From: Rhizobium sp. RU36D
GTDB taxonomy: Bacteria > Pseudomonadota > Alphaproteobacteria > Rhizobiales > Rhizobiaceae
Reading direction: 5' to 3'
DNA length: 64,000 nt
Assembly: GCF_900176345.1 (NCBI RefSeq)
Contig: NZ_FWXU01000016.1
Location: 1-64,000 of the forward strand
A program made the position numbers and the translations under genes. The notes below the pieces were generated by a model that saw only the letters and a list, made by a program, of their open reading frames with translations, made no database searches and had not been told where the DNA came from. Shown one piece after another: positions 1-7,977 of this stretch. Numbering within the stretch: the stretch's first letter is position 1; every line of letters begins with the position of its first letter.

Positions 1-2
1 CG

Positions 3-125
3 AACCGCGTCTTCAAGGACTACGACGACATCGTCGATCAATGCTGCCGCGCTTGGAACAGGCTCGTCGATCAGCCGTGGAAGATCATGTCCATCGGAAC
101 GCGCGATTGGGCGCATCGGTCATGA
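3..125 (+). CDS. IS630-family transposase, C-terminal end (cut by window start)
   Basis: The reading frame open from base 3 to a TGA at 123-125 translates to the C-terminal 40 residues of an IS630-type (DDE, Tc1/mariner-like) transposase. The series FKDYDDIVDQCC, AWNRLVDQPW and the final IGTRDWAH are typical of the tail of that family. The catalytic part lies before the window. The stop is only 3 bases from the next reading frame, so the insertion sequence ends inside or just before the first phage gene. The terminal inverted repeat cannot be confirmed because the other end is not visible. Confidence 0.75.
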   Translation, partial: NRVFKDYDDIVDQCCRAWNRLVDQPWKIMSIGTRDWAHRS

Positions 126-128
126 TCC

Positions 129-317
129 GTGCACGTTGGTATTAGCCATGACGATCCGGCTGGCCTGATCCTAACGCTCCGGGCCTTCGAAATGGAGGCG
201 CGGAACATGGAGGAACGCATCCAGTATTTGACCGGCCGGCCGCATGTCGCCCTCGACGGCCGATTGATGTCGATGCCGGTGATCGAGATCGGCGGACGGG
301 AGGTGCGCCATGCTTAA
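129..317 (+). CDS. Small phage early protein, possibly truncated by the IS630 element
   Basis: A 62-residue acidic/basic mixed protein starting at a GTG only 3 bases after the transposase stop. The first 8-10 residues may come from the IS end, so the phage start has probably been lost and the native gene would extend upstream. The C-terminus overlaps the next gene by 8 bases, which fits a tightly packed Mu-like early operon. No motif is recognised. Confidence 0.5.
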   Translation: MHVGISHDDPAGLILTLRAFEMEARNMEERIQYLTGRPHVALDGRLMSMPVIEIGGREVRHA

Positions 318-579
318 GGTCTCAGCCCTCCTTTCGCTTATCATGCGCCACCATCAGTTCTTCGCTGAGAACAATCAGCCGATGCCGGCCGATACCGTCG
401 CGACCGTAGCCCGGTTGCTGTCGTGCTGCCGGGAAGAGGCCGTCGACATGGAAGCCAGATTGTATCCGGCCGAGCCGGCTGCCGAGGCGCCGGCCGAACA
501 GGTGGCGCCCGCACTCACCAACGTCATTCACCTGAATTTTCCGTCGGCCGGTTCGCCTGCTGCGCCTGACATTGCTTGA
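310..579 (+). CDS. Phage early hypothetical protein
   Basis: An 89-residue protein that starts at an ATG inside the end of the preceding gene and ends 11 bases before the gam start, so the three appear translationally linked. The N-terminal half looks helical with two cysteines (residues 37-38, LSCCREE); the C-terminal half is Ala/Pro rich and ends in a VIHLNF stretch. No family is recognised. Confidence 0.6.
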   Translation: MLKVSALLSLIMRHHQFFAENNQPMPADTVATVARLLSCCREEAVDMEARLYPAEPAAEAPAEQVAPALTNVIHLNFPSAGSPAAPDIA

Positions 580-590
580 AAGGACCTGCC

Positions 591-1130
591 ATGAAGCCCG
601 CAAAGAAGAACAAGACCAAAGCCATCTCCCGTGTGCCGCAGTCACGTGAAGATGCCGTGTTTGCCATCGGCCGGATCGGCACGCTTAACCGCGAGATCGC
701 CCGGCACAAGGCGCTCGCCGACGAGGCCGTGCGCCTGGCCGGCGAAAAGCTGGAGCGCGATACCGCCGATGCCATGGCGGAACTCGCCGAACACCAGCGC
801 GGCCTTCAGGTCTGGTGCGAGGCCAACCGCCTTGCGCTCACCAATGACGGCAAGGTGAAATTCCATGACTTCGGAACCGGCCAGATCAGGTGGAAAGCGC
901 GGCCGCCGAGCGTCACCATCCGAGGCGTCGAGACCGTGATCGAGGCCTGCAAGAAGCTCGGCTTCACTGCCTTCTTCCGCGTCAAGGAGGAGGTGAACAA
1001 GGAAGCCATGCTCGCTGATCCGGATAAGGCGCGACTGGTGTCGGGCGTCACCATCCGGTCGGCCGGCGAGGATTTCATCATTGAGCCGGCGGAAATAGAC
1101 GCGCCGAATGTAATGCAGGTGAGGGGCTGA
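591..1130 (+). CDS. gam: Host-nuclease inhibitor Gam (Mu Gam family)
   Basis: 179 residues. The Gam family binds the ends of linear phage DNA and shields it from host exonuclease; it is a Ku-like dimeric DNA-end binder. The sequence shows the family pattern of a long N-terminal helix region (residues about 15-75, IGRIGTLNREIARHKA onward) and a C-terminal beta region with KFHDFGTGQIRW and IRGVETVIEACKKLGF. I chose the ATG at 591 because AAGGAC lies 8 bases upstream; the in-frame TTG at 576 has no such site. Its place before gemA and mor matches the Mu early region. Confidence 0.9.
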   Translation: MKPAKKNKTKAISRVPQSREDAVFAIGRIGTLNREIARHKALADEAVRLAGEKLERDTADAMAELAEHQRGLQVWCEANRLALTNDGKVKFHDFGTGQIRWKARPPSVTIRGVETVIEACKKLGFTAFFRVKEEVNKEAMLADPDKARLVSGVTIRSAGEDFIIEPAEIDAPNVMQVRG

Positions 1131-1374
1131 GGTGCCATGACCCTACAGCCTCTCGCTCCGTCATTTACTCAGGCCTACGCGGCAGCGCTTGAGACGACCG
1201 CCCCCACACCCTCATCGAACCCGGATGTTCACGCCGGCACATTTTGTCGCGCTGGTTCTGCCGAAGGCGGATATGGACGGTGCGGCATGAACTATGGCTT
1301 GAGCTTGCAGAATTCATCGTTAACCGCTCGAAGTGTAGACGTGATTAGTCTGTTTTTGTCAGCACATTACGGAA
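1131..1374 (+). other. Gap between gam and the inserted membrane gene; traces of small phage frames
   Basis: No confident gene. A frame starting at ATG 1137 stays open but turns into non-protein-like sequence. Two tiny overlapping frames look phage-like: ATG 1225-1290 (21 residues ending LPKADMDGAA) and GTG 1280-1348 (22 residues, RHELWLELAEFIVNR). The second stops where base composition falls, so it may be a phage gene cut by arrival of the gene at 1375. Confidence 0.3.
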
Positions 1375-1773
1375 ATGAAGATGGCCCCATCTGTGACAAG
1401 GACAATTCTTGCCTTTATTATTGCACCCGCATGCGCTGCTCTCATCCTGGCATTTCCATTTTTGTTTGGAAGCACAGGTGGGGTGGCTCTGGCGCTGGCT
1501 CTATGGTTGGCTTTTGCCAGCTACGGCTACATCGCAACCCTATTGTTTGGCGTACCGGCTTTTCTTTTTTTGAAGAAACACATTCCCCTAACTCCTTTCG
1601 TTTGCGGCATAGCCGGTGCCCTCATTTCAGTGTTGCCTCTTGCGCTTTTGAGATTGCTCGCCGACGGGTCGGTATTGGAGATGGGTCATGCAACTTTTCT
1701 CGCCGCGCCGGGACTGCTGGGAGGCTTGTTTTTCTGGTTCTTGGCTTTCGGTATGCAAAAGCCAAGACAATAG
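1375..1773 (+). CDS. Small four-helix membrane protein (inserted cargo)
   Basis: 132 residues with about four hydrophobic segments (roughly residues 8-30, 35-65, 75-95 and 108-127) and a short basic tail, so an inner-membrane protein. The A/T content is clearly higher than in gam and gemA on either side. It is not a standard gene at this place in Mu-like phages and is probably a lysogenic cargo gene (moron). The start ATGAAGATGG is chosen because it is the first ATG before the hydrophobic N-terminus; the ribosome binding site is weak. Function unknown. Confidence 0.65.
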   Translation: MKMAPSVTRTILAFIIAPACAALILAFPFLFGSTGGVALALALWLAFASYGYIATLLFGVPAFLFLKKHIPLTPFVCGIAGALISVLPLALLRLLADGSVLEMGHATFLAAPGLLGGLFFWFLAFGMQKPRQ

Positions 1774-1852
1774 ATGTTCCGAAGGCATCATGCCGTTCGC
1801 CCGAATGCCGGGCGCCTGTGCCACCACCCCCCACGCGGGCGGAGGCCATCGG

Positions 1853-2281
1853 ATGAACACCGTCGCCATCATCAACATCGCCCGCCAGCAACTCGCCATG
1901 GACGAGGACAGCATCAGGGCTCTCTATGTGCGCGTCACGGGCATCAGCTCGCTTCGTGCCATGTCCGACCGCCAGCGGATCGCCGTCCTCGACGAGCTGA
2001 AGCGGCTCGGCTTCCGCGTCAAAACGGGCGGCAAGACCCTGCCGCCGTCCACGAAGCCCTATATCCGCATGATCCACGCGCTGTGGAAATCGTGCTCCAC
2101 GCTCGGCGTGATTGACGACGGATCGCGCCAGGCGCTTCGCAATTTTTGCCGTGGCATCCTCTTCCTAGACGATACCAAGATCGCGGTCGATCCAGACACG
2201 CTCGACTACGGCAAGGCCAGCAAGGTGATCGATGCCCTGAAGGCGATGGAAGCGCGTGGGAAAGCCAGGGTGGCATCATGA
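1853..2281 (+). CDS. gemA: GemA / Mu gp16-like regulatory protein (DUF1018)
   Basis: 142 residues of the Mu gp16/GemA family, an early protein reported in Mu to influence host gene expression and DNA topology. The family signature is visible: an N-terminal IINIARQQLAMDEDSIRALY, then RQRIAVLDELKRLGF, and KPYIRMIHALWKSC in the middle. GGAGG lies 8 bases before the ATG at 1853; a longer frame from 1688 has no protein-like upstream part. The 3' end overlaps mor by 4 bases (ATGA), implying coupled translation. Confidence 0.85.
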   Translation: MNTVAIINIARQQLAMDEDSIRALYVRVTGISSLRAMSDRQRIAVLDELKRLGFRVKTGGKTLPPSTKPYIRMIHALWKSCSTLGVIDDGSRQALRNFCRGILFLDDTKIAVDPDTLDYGKASKVIDALKAMEARGKARVAS

Positions 2282-2679
2282 GCCCGTCGCTTGTTGCCAT
2301 CAGCGACCTGCCTAAGTCATTGCGAGACGTCGCCGAGACGCTGGGCATCGGCGTGGCGTTGAAGCTGATCCAAACCTATGGCGGGGCAGAGATCAAGTTT
2401 CCGAAGCGGCCTGGGGACGATCATCACGTCATCCAGACCCTTGGCAAGGAGGACGGAAGCGCGCTATGTGAGTTCCTGTCTGGGAACGCCATCTATGTTC
2501 CGCATGGCCGTGCCGTTCGTTCCATCCGCGCCGATGTCCTGAAGCTTCAGGAGGCCGGCAAGGAACGACGGGAAATCGCCTTGCTGCTCGGCGTCAGTCA
2601 GCGCCATGTGAGGCGGATGGCCAACAAGCCGCCCAGCAACCAGCCCGATCTCTTCGACATTGCCCCAGACCGGACCTGA
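2278..2679 (+). CDS. mor: Mor/C-family transcription activator
   Basis: 133 residues of the Mor family, dimeric activators that bind dyad sites next to sigma-70 promoters and switch on middle or late phage transcription. The N-terminal dimerisation region covers residues about 10-70 (LRDVAETLGIGVALKLIQTYGG), and a C-terminal helix-turn-helix lies at about 88-118 (REIALLLGVSQRHVRRM). Its stop codon lies inside the dyad element at 2667. As the only such activator visible, it is the best candidate to act on the four repeated dyad elements. Confidence 0.9.
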   Translation: MSPSLVAISDLPKSLRDVAETLGIGVALKLIQTYGGAEIKFPKRPGDDHHVIQTLGKEDGSALCEFLSGNAIYVPHGRAVRSIRADVLKLQEAGKERREIALLLGVSQRHVRRMANKPPSNQPDLFDIAPDRT

Positions 2680-2715
2680 CGTCCGGTCTTTTTGTTTGCG
2701 CATACGCGTAACTGT
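2667..2715 (+). promoter_or_regulatory. Dyad element E1: terminator-like hairpin and putative late promoter of the lysis module
   Basis: AGACCGGAC, loop CTGAC, GTCCGGTCT forms a perfect 9-bp stem followed by TTTTTG, which looks like an intrinsic terminator for the early operon. It is followed by TTTGCGCATACGCGTAACTG and the endolysin gene at 2747. The same arrangement returns at 14786 and 30107 and, in a shorter form, at 23936. The dyad could equally be an activator-binding site of the Mor/C kind with the TAACTG at 2709 as -10. Confidence 0.7.
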
Positions 2716-2746
2716 CTCGCAGTCTTCCAATCGCTCGCGAGGCGTC

Positions 2747-3598
2747 ATGTCACCGATCAAAAACCCCACCACCTTCTTCGCCTATATCCGCCGCGCGCCG
2801 TTTGGCGGCCGTCTGACCCAGGGCCAGATCGACGGCGTTAACGCGATCCTCGACGCCTGGGAGTATTTCAAGCTCACCGACCACAGGTGGCTCGCAAATA
2901 TCCTCGCCCAGGTGTTTCATGAGACGGGCGGTCGCATATTGCCGGTGCGGGAAACCTTCGCCTCCACGGATAAGGCGGCCATTGCCAATCTGGAAAAGGC
3001 CTGGAAAGCCGGCAAGCTCTCAAGCGTTAAGACACCCTATTGGCGGGAGGGCTGGTTTGGCCGTGGGCAGATCCAGATCACCCACAAGGCGAACTACCTC
3101 AAGCTCGGCCAGCGGCTCGGCGTCGATCTGGTGAAAAACCCTGCCAAGACGCTTGATCCAGTGATCGGAGCGCGCATCGCCATTGTCGGCATGGCCGAGG
3201 GACTGTTTACGGGCAAGAAGCTCGGCGACTTCTTCAGCCACAACACCGATGATCCGGTCGGCGCCCGCGCGATCGTCAATGGCAGCAATAAGGCCAAGCT
3301 GATCGCCACCTATCACAAGGCATTCCTCGACGCGATCGAGGCCGCGCGAGGAGCCGTCGATGCCGCCGATGCACTGCCGGAGGCGGCAATCGCCGACGAC
3401 GTGAAGCCGGCCGAAAGCTCCACCGTCATGAGCCTTCTCGGTGGTACGGTCGGCACGGCCGGAATGTCGGCGCTGCTCGGCGTCAACAATCCCTGGGGAT
3501 TTGGCATCGCTGCCCTCGTTCTGCTTCTGGGTGCCGGCGCCGGCTATATGTTCCTGTCGGGCCGCTGGTCGGTCAACCGCATCAAGGGTCATGCATGA
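2747..3598 (+). CDS. Endolysin, GH19 chitinase-like muramidase with C-terminal membrane segment
   Basis: 283 residues. The N-terminal 190 residues resemble GH19 lysozyme/chitinase-like endolysins that cut peptidoglycan: a substrate-assisted Glu is expected in VFHETGG (about residue 54), followed by GWFGRGQIQITHKANY. Residues about 225-275 are Ala/Gly rich with a hydrophobic segment (FGIAALVLLLGAGAGYMFL), suggesting membrane tethering. The ATG at 2747 is the first start after element E1. It overlaps the next gene by 4 bases, as expected for a lysis cassette. Confidence 0.85.
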   Translation: MSPIKNPTTFFAYIRRAPFGGRLTQGQIDGVNAILDAWEYFKLTDHRWLANILAQVFHETGGRILPVRETFASTDKAAIANLEKAWKAGKLSSVKTPYWREGWFGRGQIQITHKANYLKLGQRLGVDLVKNPAKTLDPVIGARIAIVGMAEGLFTGKKLGDFFSHNTDDPVGARAIVNGSNKAKLIATYHKAFLDAIEAARGAVDAADALPEAAIADDVKPAESSTVMSLLGGTVGTAGMSALLGVNNPWGFGIAALVLLLGAGAGYMFLSGRWSVNRIKGHA

Positions 3599-4002
3599 TC
3601 GCTGCCCTGTTTCGTTGGTTGAGCGGCGATCTCGCCTCGGCCCTGACCCGTGCCTATGAACTGAAGCTGCAGGCGGACACCGATCAGGGTCGCCTTGTGG
3701 CTGATGCCGCCATCGCCGACATCAACCGGCAGCTCGATGCGGCGCGATCCGCTCGGGAAATCCGGCTGGCCTCGGCCGGCTTCTGGGAAATGCGCGTGAT
3801 CACCTTCGTGATCGCGGCCTGCTTCACCATTCATCTCCTGTTCGTCACGCTCGACACCTGCTTCTCGTTCGGCTGGCGCATCCCCAAATTCCCGGCTCCC
3901 TTCGATGAATGGCAGGGGGCCATTCTCCTTTCCTTCTTTGGCATCCAGGCGGTCGGTAACGGCATCAGCGCCATTGCCGCAGCTATCAGGGGGCGCCGAT
4001 GA
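3595..4002 (+). CDS. Holin-like membrane protein 1
   Basis: 135 residues; an amphipathic charged N-terminal third (residues 10-55) followed by two membrane segments, about 66-88 and 105-130, and a terminal RGRR. The gene lies between the endolysin and the terminase, where Mu-like phages keep holin or spanin functions. Starts in the stop of the endolysin gene and overlaps the next gene by 4 bases. Assignment as holin is by topology and position. Confidence 0.6.
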   Translation: MIAALFRWLSGDLASALTRAYELKLQADTDQGRLVADAAIADINRQLDAARSAREIRLASAGFWEMRVITFVIAACFTIHLLFVTLDTCFSFGWRIPKFPAPFDEWQGAILLSFFGIQAVGNGISAIAAAIRGRR

Positions 4003-4343
4003 CCGGCCCGGAAACCATCTTTGGCCTGAAGGTCGCGACGCTGATTTCTTCTGGCGTCGCGGCCGTGATTTCTGTCGCGCTCGATTGGCGATCACATGAC
4101 ATCTTTACGGCGGTCGGCTCGATCATCGCGGGCGTCTTCGTCGCGACCGTCGCCACGGAACTGACGCTGAGCCTCATTGGCGTGTCGGACAATCCCGGCT
4201 CCTGGGGCTATGCGGTGGCGGCGGCCTATGGGATCACCGGGCGCAACCTGATCCTCTGGCTGAAGCAGGCCTCTGCCAATCCGCCCCAGCTCATCAAGGA
4301 TATCTTCGGTATCGGGAAAGGCCCTGGCGCCAATGGCAAGTGA
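3999..4343 (+). CDS. Holin-like membrane protein 2
   Basis: 114 residues with three hydrophobic segments (about 8-27, 36-58 and 68-88) and a Gly/Pro-rich tail. Small size, topology and place in the overlapping lysis cassette suggest the second holin or anti-holin. The C-terminus overlaps the terminase small-subunit gene by 11 bases. No catalytic motif is visible. Confidence 0.6.
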   Translation: MTGPETIFGLKVATLISSGVAAVISVALDWRSHDIFTAVGSIIAGVFVATVATELTLSLIGVSDNPGSWGYAVAAAYGITGRNLILWLKQASANPPQLIKDIFGIGKGPGANGK

Positions 4344-4833
4344 ACAGGATATCCGCCGCAAGGCCCGCTCTGATTATGTCTATCGCCGGATGACGGGTGC
4401 GACGATCTCGATGGCGCTCAACATCTCCCAGGCAACGTTCGGGCGCTGGAAGAAGGCCGCCAAGGCCGCTGGCGATGATTGGGACATGGCCCGCTCGGCC
4501 TCGATCATCGCCGGCGAAGGCATCGAGACCGTCGTGTCGTCCGTCGTCGAAGACTTCATGATCATGGCCCAGGCGCTGCTTGAGGAGATCAAGAACGGCG
4601 AGCTGACCATGGACCAGAAGGTGAAGCACCTGGTGGCGCTCGCCGATGCCATGACCAAGATGACCGCTTCGGCCGGCAAGCTCGCACCGAAGATATCGGA
4701 GCTTGGCGTTGCCCAGGACGTGATGCGCCATCTGCTGGACTTCGTGCGCCAGCACTTTCCCCAGCATGCCGCCGTCATCCTGGAGATCATCGAACCCTTC
4801 GGCGAACGGCTGGCCGGGCTTTATACCTCATGA
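4333..4833 (+). CDS. Terminase small subunit-like protein (DUF1804, Mu gp27 type)
   Basis: 166 residues. The N-terminal RKARSDYVYRRMTGATISMALNIS with ATFGRWKKAAK is a helix-turn-helix typical of the DUF1804 family, which precedes the large terminase in Mu-like phages. The rest is helical (MDQKVKHLVALADAMTKM). It probably recognises the packaging site and loads the large subunit. Overlaps the large subunit gene by 4 bases. Confidence 0.8.
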   Translation: MASEQDIRRKARSDYVYRRMTGATISMALNISQATFGRWKKAAKAAGDDWDMARSASIIAGEGIETVVSSVVEDFMIMAQALLEEIKNGELTMDQKVKHLVALADAMTKMTASAGKLAPKISELGVAQDVMRHLLDFVRQHFPQHAAVILEIIEPFGERLAGLYTS

Positions 4834-6485
4834 GCAAGCGGCCGCAGCTCAAGGCTTCCGTCAGCGCCAAGGAATTCCGGGAATCGCTTGCCGACATGGC
4901 GAGCGATTTCTCGCGCTGGATCGAGCTTTCGGTTTCGGCGTTCCCGGCCGATCCCAAAGCTAAGGCCGAGCGGCTCGCTCTTGTGGCGCATGCCGATGAC
5001 GGGTTTCAGTTCTTCATGGAAACTTACCTGCCGCATTATGTGCGCGGCGAGCATAGCCTCTTCCATAAGCATATCTTCGCCCGCTGCCCCGAGATCCTGG
5101 CATCGCCAAAGGGCGTCAAGGACCTGTTCATCGCGCCGCGCGGCTCGTCCAAATCGACGCATCTTTCCCTCGGCTTTGCCCTCTATTGCATCGTCAGGGG
5201 ACTGAAGCGCTATGTGCTTGAGGTCTGCGACGTCTATGCCCAGGCAGCCCTCCTGATCGAGGCGATCAAGGCCGAACTGACCACGAACCCGCGTCTGGCT
5301 TATGACTTCCCCGATGTCTGCGGCCAGGGCCGCGTTTGGCGCGAAGGCGAGATGGTGACGCGCACCAATATCCGCATTGAAGGTCTTGGCGCCGGGCAGA
5401 AGGTGCGCGGCCGCCGTCATGGTCCTTATCGTCCCGACCTGATGTTCTTCGACGATCTTGAGAACGACGAGGCGGTTCGATCGCCCGAACAGCGCAAGAA
5501 GCTGGAGAACTGGATCAACCGCGCGGCGCTGAAGGTCGGCCCGCCCGATGGCTCGATGGAAGTGATCTGGGTCGGCACGGTGCTGCACCATGATGCCGTC
5601 CTGGTGCGCGCGGCAAAGTCGCCGGTTTGGCAGGTCACGGAATTCCAGGCGATCGTCAAATGGCCTGATCGCATGGACCTATGGGAGGCTTTCGAGGAGG
5701 TCTTCAACAACGAGGGCGAAGACCAGGCGCGCGCGTTCTATGATCGCAACAAGGCGGACATGGATGCCGGCGCGGTCGTGAACTGGCCGAGCGTCCAGCC
5801 GCTGGTCTGGCTGATGCTGGAGCGGGCCGCCAGCCACGATGCATTCCAGACCGAGTATCAGAACAAGCCGATCAGCGAGGGCAATCCCTTCGGCAAGCTG
5901 ATCTATTGGAGCGTTAGCAATCCCGGCCTGATCTATTTTGGCGCCGTTGATCCCTCGCTCGGCAAGGCCGCAAAGGGCCGCGACCCCTCGGCCATCCTGA
6001 TCGGCGGCTTTGACCGGCTGACCGGCAAGATGGATCTGGTCGAAGCCTCCATTCGCAAGCGTCTGCCTGACATCATCGTATCAGACGTCATCGCCATGCA
6101 GCGCCGTTACGGCTGCATGCTGTGGTTCGTCGAGGCGGTGCAGTTTCAGGAGTTCCTGCGCACCACGTTGATGAGCACCGCCGCCATCCAGGGCGTCGGC
6201 ATCTCGGCCGTGCCGATCACGCCCCATGCCGACAAGGATCTGCGCATCGAGCGGCTTCAGCCGCCCGTGACAGCCGGGCTGATCCGGTTTAACGCTCTAC
6301 ATACGACCCTGATCGACCAGTTGCAGCAATGGCCTGACGCCGATCATGACGACGGTCCTGACTGCCTCGACATGCTCTGGCAAAACACCCTGTTCTATGC
6401 GGGTGGGGGCGGCGCGAGCGCATCGGCCGGGGTCATGACCTCGACGGCATCGGGATCAGACAGACTAGGAGACTACCGCCTGTGA
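4830..6485 (+). CDS. Terminase large subunit (Mu gp28 type)
   Basis: 551 residues; DNA-packaging ATPase and headful nuclease. A deviant Walker A (APRGSSKSTH, about residue 108-117) and a Walker B with catalytic acid (LMFFDDLEND, about 205-214) mark the ATPase. The C-terminal RNase H-like nuclease is marked by FGAVDPSLGKA (about 370) and by the acidic DHDDGPDCLDMLW near 505-517. The length is normal for the family. It starts and ends in 4-base overlaps with its neighbours. Confidence 0.92.
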   Translation: MSKRPQLKASVSAKEFRESLADMASDFSRWIELSVSAFPADPKAKAERLALVAHADDGFQFFMETYLPHYVRGEHSLFHKHIFARCPEILASPKGVKDLFIAPRGSSKSTHLSLGFALYCIVRGLKRYVLEVCDVYAQAALLIEAIKAELTTNPRLAYDFPDVCGQGRVWREGEMVTRTNIRIEGLGAGQKVRGRRHGPYRPDLMFFDDLENDEAVRSPEQRKKLENWINRAALKVGPPDGSMEVIWVGTVLHHDAVLVRAAKSPVWQVTEFQAIVKWPDRMDLWEAFEEVFNNEGEDQARAFYDRNKADMDAGAVVNWPSVQPLVWLMLERAASHDAFQTEYQNKPISEGNPFGKLIYWSVSNPGLIYFGAVDPSLGKAAKGRDPSAILIGGFDRLTGKMDLVEASIRKRLPDIIVSDVIAMQRRYGCMLWFVEAVQFQEFLRTTLMSTAAIQGVGISAVPITPHADKDLRIERLQPPVTAGLIRFNALHTTLIDQLQQWPDADHDDGPDCLDMLWQNTLFYAGGGGASASAGVMTSTASGSDRLGDYRL

Positions 6486-7897
6486 GCCGCCGCAAGAAAC
6501 CTAGCAAACAGAAGCCCGCGAGCTTTGCCACGGTTGAGGATATCAGGAAGAACCTGCCGGCCGAGGCGAAGGGTCTTGTTGCCAACGCGGCCAACGATAT
6601 CACCATCCCGTTCTATTCGGGGGCGCTGCAGCATGCCGACGATACGCTGATCCAGCGCGGCGGCGGCAAGGGTCTGGCGATCTATGACGAGATCCGGCGG
6701 GACACCCATGCTTCTGCCATGCTCGACAAGCGCGCCAAGCACCTGGTTGCGCGGGAATGGGAAGTGGAGCCTGCCTCGGACAAGCCGCTTGATGTGGCGG
6801 CGGCCGACTATGTCCGCGAGGTGTTTAACGCCTTGCCCTTCGACCGCATCACCGAAGACCTCGTCAGCGGCGCCACGCTCAAGGGCTTTGCCGTCTCCGA
6901 GATCGTCTGGGCACGTGACGGCAACCGTATCAAGCCGGAACGCATCGTCAGCCATGACCAGCGGCGCTTCGTATTCGGCCCGGACTGGAAACCGCGCCTG
7001 TTGACCTGGACAAACATGCGCGACGGCATCGAGCTGCCCGATCGCAAGTTCATCGTCCATCGTCGTGGCGTGGTCGGCAACAATCCCTATGGTCTGGGCC
7101 TCGGATACCAACTGTTCTGGGCTGTGCTGTTCAAGCGCGAGGGCGTAGCCTTCTGGCTGCACTTCCTCGACAAGTTCGCCGGGCCGACCGTGATTGCCGA
7201 AACGCCCTATGGCATGCTGTCGGACGAACAGCGCAAGCTTCTGAACAATCTCGCCAGCGTCAGGACAAGTGCTGCGATTGCGGTGCCCGTCGGGACCGGC
7301 GTCAAATTCCTGGAAGCTGCCCGCTCCGGATCAGTGTCGTATCAGGATTGGCTATCCTATTGGGACAAGCAGATCTCGATCTGTGTCACCGGCGAGACGC
7401 TGACCACCGATATTGGCAATGCCGGCTCCAGGGCCGCATCCGAGACCCATGCCGATATGCTCGACCTGCTGGTCGACAGCGACGGTGATCTGTCGTCGGA
7501 TACGTTCCGCGAGCAGCTGATCACCTGGGTCGTCGACTATAACTTCCCAGGTGCGGGCATTCCCTCGGTCTGGCGCCTGCGGCCGACCAATGAGAAATCC
7601 AAGGCCGAAACCCGCAAGGCAAAGGCGGATGCCGCAACCGCGACCAATGCGGCGCTGATCGACATCCTGAGCACAGCAGGCCAGATCGATGACGACGATT
7701 TCGCCCGCGAATACATCACCGGCTTCGACCTCACCGACCATCTCTCGGAAAAGGCCGTGGACGCCCTGGTCGAGGCGCGCTTTGCCTTCATGGAAGGCGG
7801 CAAGCCCGGCCGCGACCTGCGCAAGGCCGCCGAGGAGAACCCGGCATTTGCTGCGCTATTCGGCTCGATCGACGTAAAAAAAAAGACCAGCCGTTAG
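6482..7897 (+). CDS. Portal protein (DUF935, Mu gp29 type), C-terminus possibly extended by frameshift
   Basis: 471 residues of the DUF935 portal family, the dodecameric connector through which DNA enters the head. Family features are PFYSGALQHADDTLIQRGGG near the start, SEIVWAR, VHRRGVVGNNPYGLGLGYQLFW and the CVTGETLTTDIGNAGSRAASETH motif near residue 300-320. The start is GTG 6482, overlapping the terminase stop. The frame ends DVKKKTSR at an A9 run (7876-7884). The region that looks like the family's C-terminal tail continues in the -1 frame (LALTDRIEALAQKHF), so this frame is about 60-75 residues short. See the slippery site entry. Confidence 0.88.
   Translation: MSRRKKPSKQKPASFATVEDIRKNLPAEAKGLVANAANDITIPFYSGALQHADDTLIQRGGGKGLAIYDEIRRDTHASAMLDKRAKHLVAREWEVEPASDKPLDVAAADYVREVFNALPFDRITEDLVSGATLKGFAVSEIVWARDGNRIKPERIVSHDQRRFVFGPDWKPRLLTWTNMRDGIELPDRKFIVHRRGVVGNNPYGLGLGYQLFWAVLFKREGVAFWLHFLDKFAGPTVIAETPYGMLSDEQRKLLNNLASVRTSAAIAVPVGTGVKFLEAARSGSVSYQDWLSYWDKQISICVTGETLTTDIGNAGSRAASETHADMLDLLVDSDGDLSSDTFREQLITWVVDYNFPGAGIPSVWRLRPTNEKSKAETRKAKADAATATNAALIDILSTAGQIDDDDFAREYITGFDLTDHLSEKAVDALVEARFAFMEGGKPGRDLRKAAEENPAFAALFGSIDVKKKTSR
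7879..7885 (+). promoter_or_regulatory. Candidate -1 slippery heptamer A-AAA-AAG in the portal gene
   Basis: In the portal frame the codons read gta aaa aaa aag, which contains the heptamer A-AAA-AAG in the correct phase; the same heptamer drives -1 frameshifting in E. coli dnaX. A shift gives codons beginning gac cag ccg tta gag at 7885, open without a stop to 9423. A9 runs also promote RNA polymerase slippage. A plain one-base deletion or sequencing error would look the same. Confidence 0.5.
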
Positions 7898-7977
7898 AGT
7901 TCGCTGATGATCCCGATCCGGTCCTGGCGCTCACCGATCGGATCGAGGCGCTGGCCCAAAAGCACTTCGACAGGCGT

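Noticed and set aside
1137..1856. A 239-residue + frame from gam to gemA
   Set aside because: Its second half overlaps a membrane protein in another frame, and the translation (Cys/Arg/Pro rich) is not protein-like; only the first few residues may be real.
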